A DNA stretch of 12,302 nucleotides from Fomitopsis serialis (Eukaryota; Basidiomycota; Agaricomycetes; Polyporales; Fomitopsidaceae): positions 1 through 12,302 of the forward strand of contig NW_025955734.1 of the NCBI RefSeq assembly GCF_022376445.1, written 5' to 3'. The translations under genes were made by a program, and so were the position numbers. The notes below the pieces were generated by a model. It saw nothing but the letters and a program-made list of their open reading frames with translations, was not told the DNA's origin and ran no database searches. Shown in pieces: positions 9,353 through 12,302 of this stretch (the stretch's first letter is position 1; each line of letters begins with the position of its first letter).

Positions 9353-9942
9353 CTACAGGTACTCATAGTACCCACCTTCGTAGTAATCTGCAGCCATCAG
9401 CCTAGAGACATGAGTAAGGCTGTGGATCTGAGCAACGTGGTTTGGTTGACTCACAAGTCGAGAGCAATCTCAGGCTGCAGGCGTTCCTGGAAGTCGGGGA
9501 TCTCCTTCGGCGGAGAGTCCTGGTAGAGGGTCTTGTACGACAAGTATTCACACAGCTTCTCGACAATAATGCCACTGTCATATAAATTCTGTCTGATCAA
9601 CGTCGATGTATCACTATTGAACGATTCCCTACCGCTCTTCGATCATACAAGTGTTTGTGGCGGCCTCAGCGAAGTTACCTTCCGGTCGGAGTGAGATGTT
9701 CAGCAGCGCAGATACTTCCGTAAAACGGCGTACTCACTTTCTTCACTCAACATATTCTTCAATGTACCGCTATTCATAGCGACTTTCCGAGGAATCAGGA
9801 AGGTATAACCGTCTGTACTGACTAGCTTAACCCAGTCCTTGTCCGACGCCGATGCCGCAGCGGTGCCTTGGGCCTACAAGAAGATTGTGATCCTTGGCGT
9901 CTCGCACAAAAATACCATAGTGAAGTGATCTCCTACCGCCAT
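9353..9942 (-). CDS. elc1: Elongin C (SKP1/BTB-fold adaptor of cullin ligases)
   Basis: Predicted exons on the - strand are 9942-9937 (ATG GCG only), 9873-9738, 9678-9633, 9574-9455 and 9401-9353 (TAG 9355-9353), giving 118 residues against about 112 for human elongin C. Introns are 9874-9936 (63 nt), 9679-9737 (59), 9575-9632 (58) and 9402-9454 (53). Recognisable blocks are DWVKLVSTDGYTF, MNSGTLKNMLS, NFAEAATNT, VEKLCEYLSYKTLY, KEIPDFQERLQPEIALDLLM and AADYY, which align without gaps to the family from strand 1 to the last helix. Elongin C pairs with elongin B/elongin A or BC-box proteins; in yeast it works with Cul3 to ubiquitylate stalled RNA polymerase II. The second exon opens with an Ala/Ser-rich leader. 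The acceptor at 9679 is GGAAG, not CAG. An alternative last intron (9318-9375) would shorten the C-terminus to 112 residues. Confidence 0.93.
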
Positions 9943-10409
9943 GATGTTGTGAGTAAATCTGGTGAGAATACCGGAGAAGACTGAACGGAGCGTTTGAACA
10001 AAGGCGTTCTGCGCGCTTCCTAGTGATGAACACCATCAGCGTCTATGCGATACTCGTTTTGGACAGGCTCGGCGCCACAACGCCCTTGCAATCGCCACAC
10101 GCCTAGAGCGCAGGCCGAGCTTTACATCGCTCACCACAACATACCGACGGCGCTACCATCGTGTAGCATCTCAAACATGTACGCGTGACTTAGAACCTCT
10201 TCGTAACCAATGAACCCCGTATCAATGACGACGTCGCAGAAACACCTAGCATACCCCACGACGAAGACCATGATGTTACAAGATGACGGACATCCAAATT
10301 ACAAGAGAAAAAACAGTGAATGTAAGTGAACGTGGCGCGTGCGACGGGCGATAGTGATAAGGCAGGGGCAGATTCGGGGCGAAAAGCTATGGTATTATGC
10401 TCAAATGCA
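9943..10409 (-). promoter_or_regulatory. Elongin C upstream region and hydrolase 3' flank
   Basis: No supported gene in about 470 bases. The part next to elc1 is a pyrimidine-rich leader on the - strand. An ATG at 10036-10034, 94 bases upstream and out of frame, opens a frame of about 69 codons that overlaps the elc1 start and ends at 9827; it would matter only if transcription begins further upstream. An inverted CCAAT box (CCAAT on the + strand at 10207-10211) lies about 265 bases upstream of the elc1 start. Confidence 0.45.
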
Positions 10410-12302
10410 TCAATGCAGACCCTCAATGAACTCGGCGATAGTCGACCAGTATCCTTGCTGGACGCACGTATCATCTAGAAAGCCACGCCGCCGCTCAGAA
10501 CTCATGTCAACGAGTCGAAAGTGAACGGTCACACTCACTATGCGTCCCCCTCTCAAACTCCATAAACTTCGAGTAGCCCCCACGTCCCCACGCCTCATGC
10601 ACTCTCATCCCATCGTGCACCTCCTCGCCCCCGGCGCCCTTCCCCGCCAGCGTCCGCTTCTGCACGACCTCCCAGAGGTCCTTCATGTGCTCGTGCGGGA
10701 CGACCTCGTCGCGCACGCCTGAGAGCATCAAGATAGGGATGTCGCGCGGAATTAGCGGCACCTTCGATGCGGAGTCCCACTTCTGGTGGCAGAGGAACGA
10801 GATGGGGCCGAGGACCGGAAATGCGCTCGGCACGAGGCGCGGGAGGGACAGGAAGGTGTTCTCGAGGACGAGTGCGCGGATCTGGTGGGCACATCGATGA
10901 GTGAGTCAGCTGGGCGGGGATCCGAGGATTAGGGTACGTACAGCGGCGGGATTGCGGCTTGCTAGATCGATGGCTACGGCGCCGCCTATTGATTGACCGT
11001 ACAATATCTACAAACGGAATAGCAGATGAGGACGTTCTCGTCTGTAAGTTGACGGGCGCGTTACGTACGACGGGTGACTTCGAGAGGAAGGGGTGGGCGC
11101 GGATGAAGTCGAGCGCGCACTGAGCGTCCGTCTGCAATCCTTCACACCAACCGAGTCAGATACAGGCTGACGCACTGCCGAATAGCGAAGAGGATCATTC
11201 ACCTTTCTCAGACGGTGTACCTTCCGAATGGCCGTACCTACATGACCCCTCATCTACATCGATACAGCAGACAAGCACGTTGCAGACGCACCCTCGGTAA
11301 GACAGCATGAAGACGTTGCATCGCATTTTGGCATAGAAGACCTTGGCAAGAGGTATCCGATGCCCGACATTGCCCCCATTCCCGTGGAACATCATCACTA
11401 CAGGGCGTCTTGACGCGAACTGGGATATCGAGAGGCATAACGATCAGTTATTGCTCCCGCAACAGATGGATAGCGTGAAAAGGAGCGAGGACAAGAATGT
11501 CTAATGATGACCATCCGGTATCGGAATAGGCAACACATGAATCGTGCACGCAATCTCAGATAAAATGATCACTGAACGAGGACGTGAAGGTATGAGATAC
11601 ATTTCAGTTCACCGAGGTACGCGAACATGAGGTCATGACTGGAACGAGATGAGACATCTAGTGATTCAGATATCCGGCTCTATGTGAAGGGGCCCAACGA
11701 GAGTCAAGTTACGTACTCACGGACCCGGAGATGTGGGCACAATCCACTTCTTGTATACGATACAGGCGAGTCAGAATTGCGCGAGCTCCAATCAGCTGCT
11801 CATGTCTTGTACTTAGTCCTCGTGCAGAGCCTGTTGTATCAAGATCGACGCGCATATACCCCGCGTATATCGATTGTGCAGGTTCCAACACCAGTGGTAA
11901 GCCCGATCTGTCGGGACACCACGCAGACGTGGGTCGTGCAATGTGCAGACCGAACTGTGGACTCCACGCAAGAATTATTGCACAGCATGCGTGATAGCAT
12001 GCAGAGTTTGAACTATGAAGAGGGTAGGGGATGGCGGACTAGTCGGAGGTCACATACCTCTTCATCCGACTGCTCAGGGCATGTCCACCGCAGTCACGCC
12101 AAGGGAACTGAGATCCTTCTTCTGCCTCAGAAGGTAGCATCGCAGCTTGAAGCCATCCGGTGTCATCAGTACCGGCTCTTCATACTCGAGACCGTAGTCG
12201 ATAGGTGTCGGAACCTCTTGGGTATGTCTCATGTCAGACATGTTCCGCGACTTCGTGAGGACGAGAAGCCTCACGCACCTGTGCGCGAACCCGGAGGGAA
12301 TG
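10410..12302 (-). CDS. bem46: Bem46/ABHD13-type alpha/beta hydrolase (5' partial, frameshifted)
   Basis: Predicted exons on the - strand are 12302-12279, 12227-12058, 11419-11292, 11237-11203, 11139-11069, 11007-10942, 10881-10539 and 10474-10410 (TGA 10412-10410). The N-terminal membrane anchor lies beyond the window edge. In order come VPTPIDYGLEYEEPVLMTPD, KLRCYLL, the oxyanion-loop HGNGGNVGHRIPLAKVF, CNVFMLSYRGYGHSEGTPSE, the nucleophile elbow LYGQSIGGAVAIDLASRNP (Ser codon 10990-10992), the acid in LSGVRDEVVP (Asp codon 10708-10710) and the base in ERGTHND (His codon 10540-10542), then GYWSTIAEFIEGLH. The triad is complete. Bem46 proteins are membrane-linked serine hydrolases whose substrate is poorly defined. 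An insert of about 35 residues rich in Gly/Lys/Glu lies between Asp and His. Oddities are a one-base frameshift near 12077 and a 638-nt second intron. The sequence may be from a working gene with an assembly error, or from a decaying copy. Confidence 0.92.
11238..11291 (-). other. Stop-free 54-nt intron between the strand-4 and helix segments of the hydrolase
   Basis: The donor GTGCGT (11291) and acceptor CATGTAG (11238) join SYRG to YGHSEG. The intron is 18 codons long without a stop, so the frame stays open if it is retained; the retained peptide is Cys-rich (CVCNVLVCC...). The first intron of this gene (12228-12278, 51 nt, GTGCGT..ATGAG) has the same property. Confidence 0.8.
11420..12057 (-). 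other. Abnormally long (638-nt) intron of the Bem46-type gene
   Basis: The donor GTATGT (12057) and acceptor ATATCCCAG (11420) join SDEE to FASRRP, as expected for the family. The gene's other introns are 51-64 nt, so this one carries roughly 580 extra bases. I see no recognisable transposase, terminal inverted repeats or target duplication. It holds overlapping open frames on both strands (- strand about 12038-11709; + strand 11731-11994) with no known motif, several short inverted repeats, and an internal good donor (GTGAGT, 11721-11716 on the - strand) that might mark a cryptic exon. Confidence 0.65.
11894..11922. repeat. Hairpin inside the long intron
   Basis: GTGGT and CCCGA (11894-11898, 11902-11906) pair with TCGGG and ACCAC (11911-11915, 11918-11922) around a TCTG loop, ten pairs with a small internal loop. 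Near it are GCATGC repeated across six bases (11985-12002) and ATAAC/GTTAT around GATCA (11437-11451), the latter close to the branch region. Confidence 0.6.
12074..12080 (-). other. One-base frameshift in the Bem46-type gene
   Basis: On the - strand the second exon reads VTAVDMP then TGA (12076-12074) in the CYLLRQKKDL frame. In the next frame the same stretch continues EQSDEE up to the GTATGT donor at 12057. Related basidiomycete proteins, as I recall them, have a VD-P-(E/N)E-SDEEF segment here, and both halves match. One C fewer in the CCC at 12079-12077 would join them. Avoiding the frameshift would need a poor donor (GTGACT or GTGGAC) further upstream. Confidence 0.65.

Noticed and set aside
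10595..11137. 180-codon open frame on the - strand
   Set aside because: It reads across three introns of the hydrolase gene and, in its last part, in the wrong frame. The spliced Bem46 frame explains the same bases with all catalytic motifs.
11504..11575. Possible C/D-box snoRNA (ATGATGA at 11504, CTGA at 11572)
   Set aside because: It would lie on the strand opposite to the host intron, and no terminal stem or convincing C'/D' pair is visible.
11709..12038. Open frames on both strands inside the long hydrolase intron
   Set aside because: Neither gives a recognisable protein, both overlap each other, and the hydrolase family has no domain at this point. They are kept only as a note under the long intron.
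1..12302. Search for tRNA, rRNA, CRISPR, insertion sequence or viral remnants
   Set aside because: No T-loop consensus with cloverleaf pairing, no regularly spaced repeats, no transposase, integrase or reverse transcriptase motifs, and no terminal inverted repeats with target duplications were seen by eye.

Overview
The window looks like a piece of a filamentous fungal nuclear chromosome, most likely a basidiomycete of the Agaricomycetes type. The evidence is gene-dense DNA whose genes are split by many very short introns (mostly 47-71 nt) with GTRNGT-like donors and CTNAC/CTGAC-like branch points, intergenic gaps of only about 470-650 bases, and protein sequences that match fungal families. 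There is no sign of bacterial operons, CRISPR arrays, tRNA or rRNA genes, or an intact transposon. Exon structures were rebuilt by hand from splice signals and reading-frame continuity, so individual junctions are predictions.

Layout: (1) Bases 1-3880, + strand: the C-terminal part of a conventional (class II) myosin heavy chain, about 1,100 residues of coiled-coil tail in 11 exons, with the motor domain off the left edge. (2) Bases 3881-4525: the myosin 3' flank, then a tetranucleotide (GTAA)n microsatellite in which every unit reads as a consensus 5' splice site, then the leader of the next gene. (3) Bases 4526-8855, + strand: a large, mostly disordered protein of about 1,300 residues ending in a RING-H2 finger, probably an E3 ubiquitin ligase. 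(4) Bases 8856-9352: a convergent intergenic gap with two perfect palindromes. (5) Bases 9353-9942, - strand: elongin C, split into at least five exons so that no long open frame marks it; its first coding exon is only ATG GCG. (6) Bases 9943-10409: elongin C upstream region and 3' flank of the next gene. (7) Bases 10410-12302, - strand: a Bem46/ABHD13-type alpha/beta hydrolase with a complete Ser-Asp-His triad, cut off at its N-terminus by the window edge.

The genes do not form an operon-like unit. Myosin II serves cytokinesis and the Bem46-type hydrolase is a membrane-linked housekeeping enzyme. The RING-H2 protein and elongin C both belong to ubiquitin ligation and lie tail to tail, but nothing in the sequence shows that they work together.

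The points most worth checking are the splice-donor microsatellite just upstream of a strong acceptor, a one-base frameshift and an abnormally long (638 nt) intron side by side in the hydrolase gene, a second apparent one-base frameshift at the left edge of the myosin exon (both at short C runs, so assembly error is a real possibility), and a duplicated F-x-P-x-DWSLP motif in the RING protein. I found no convincing sign of an undescribed multi-gene system.
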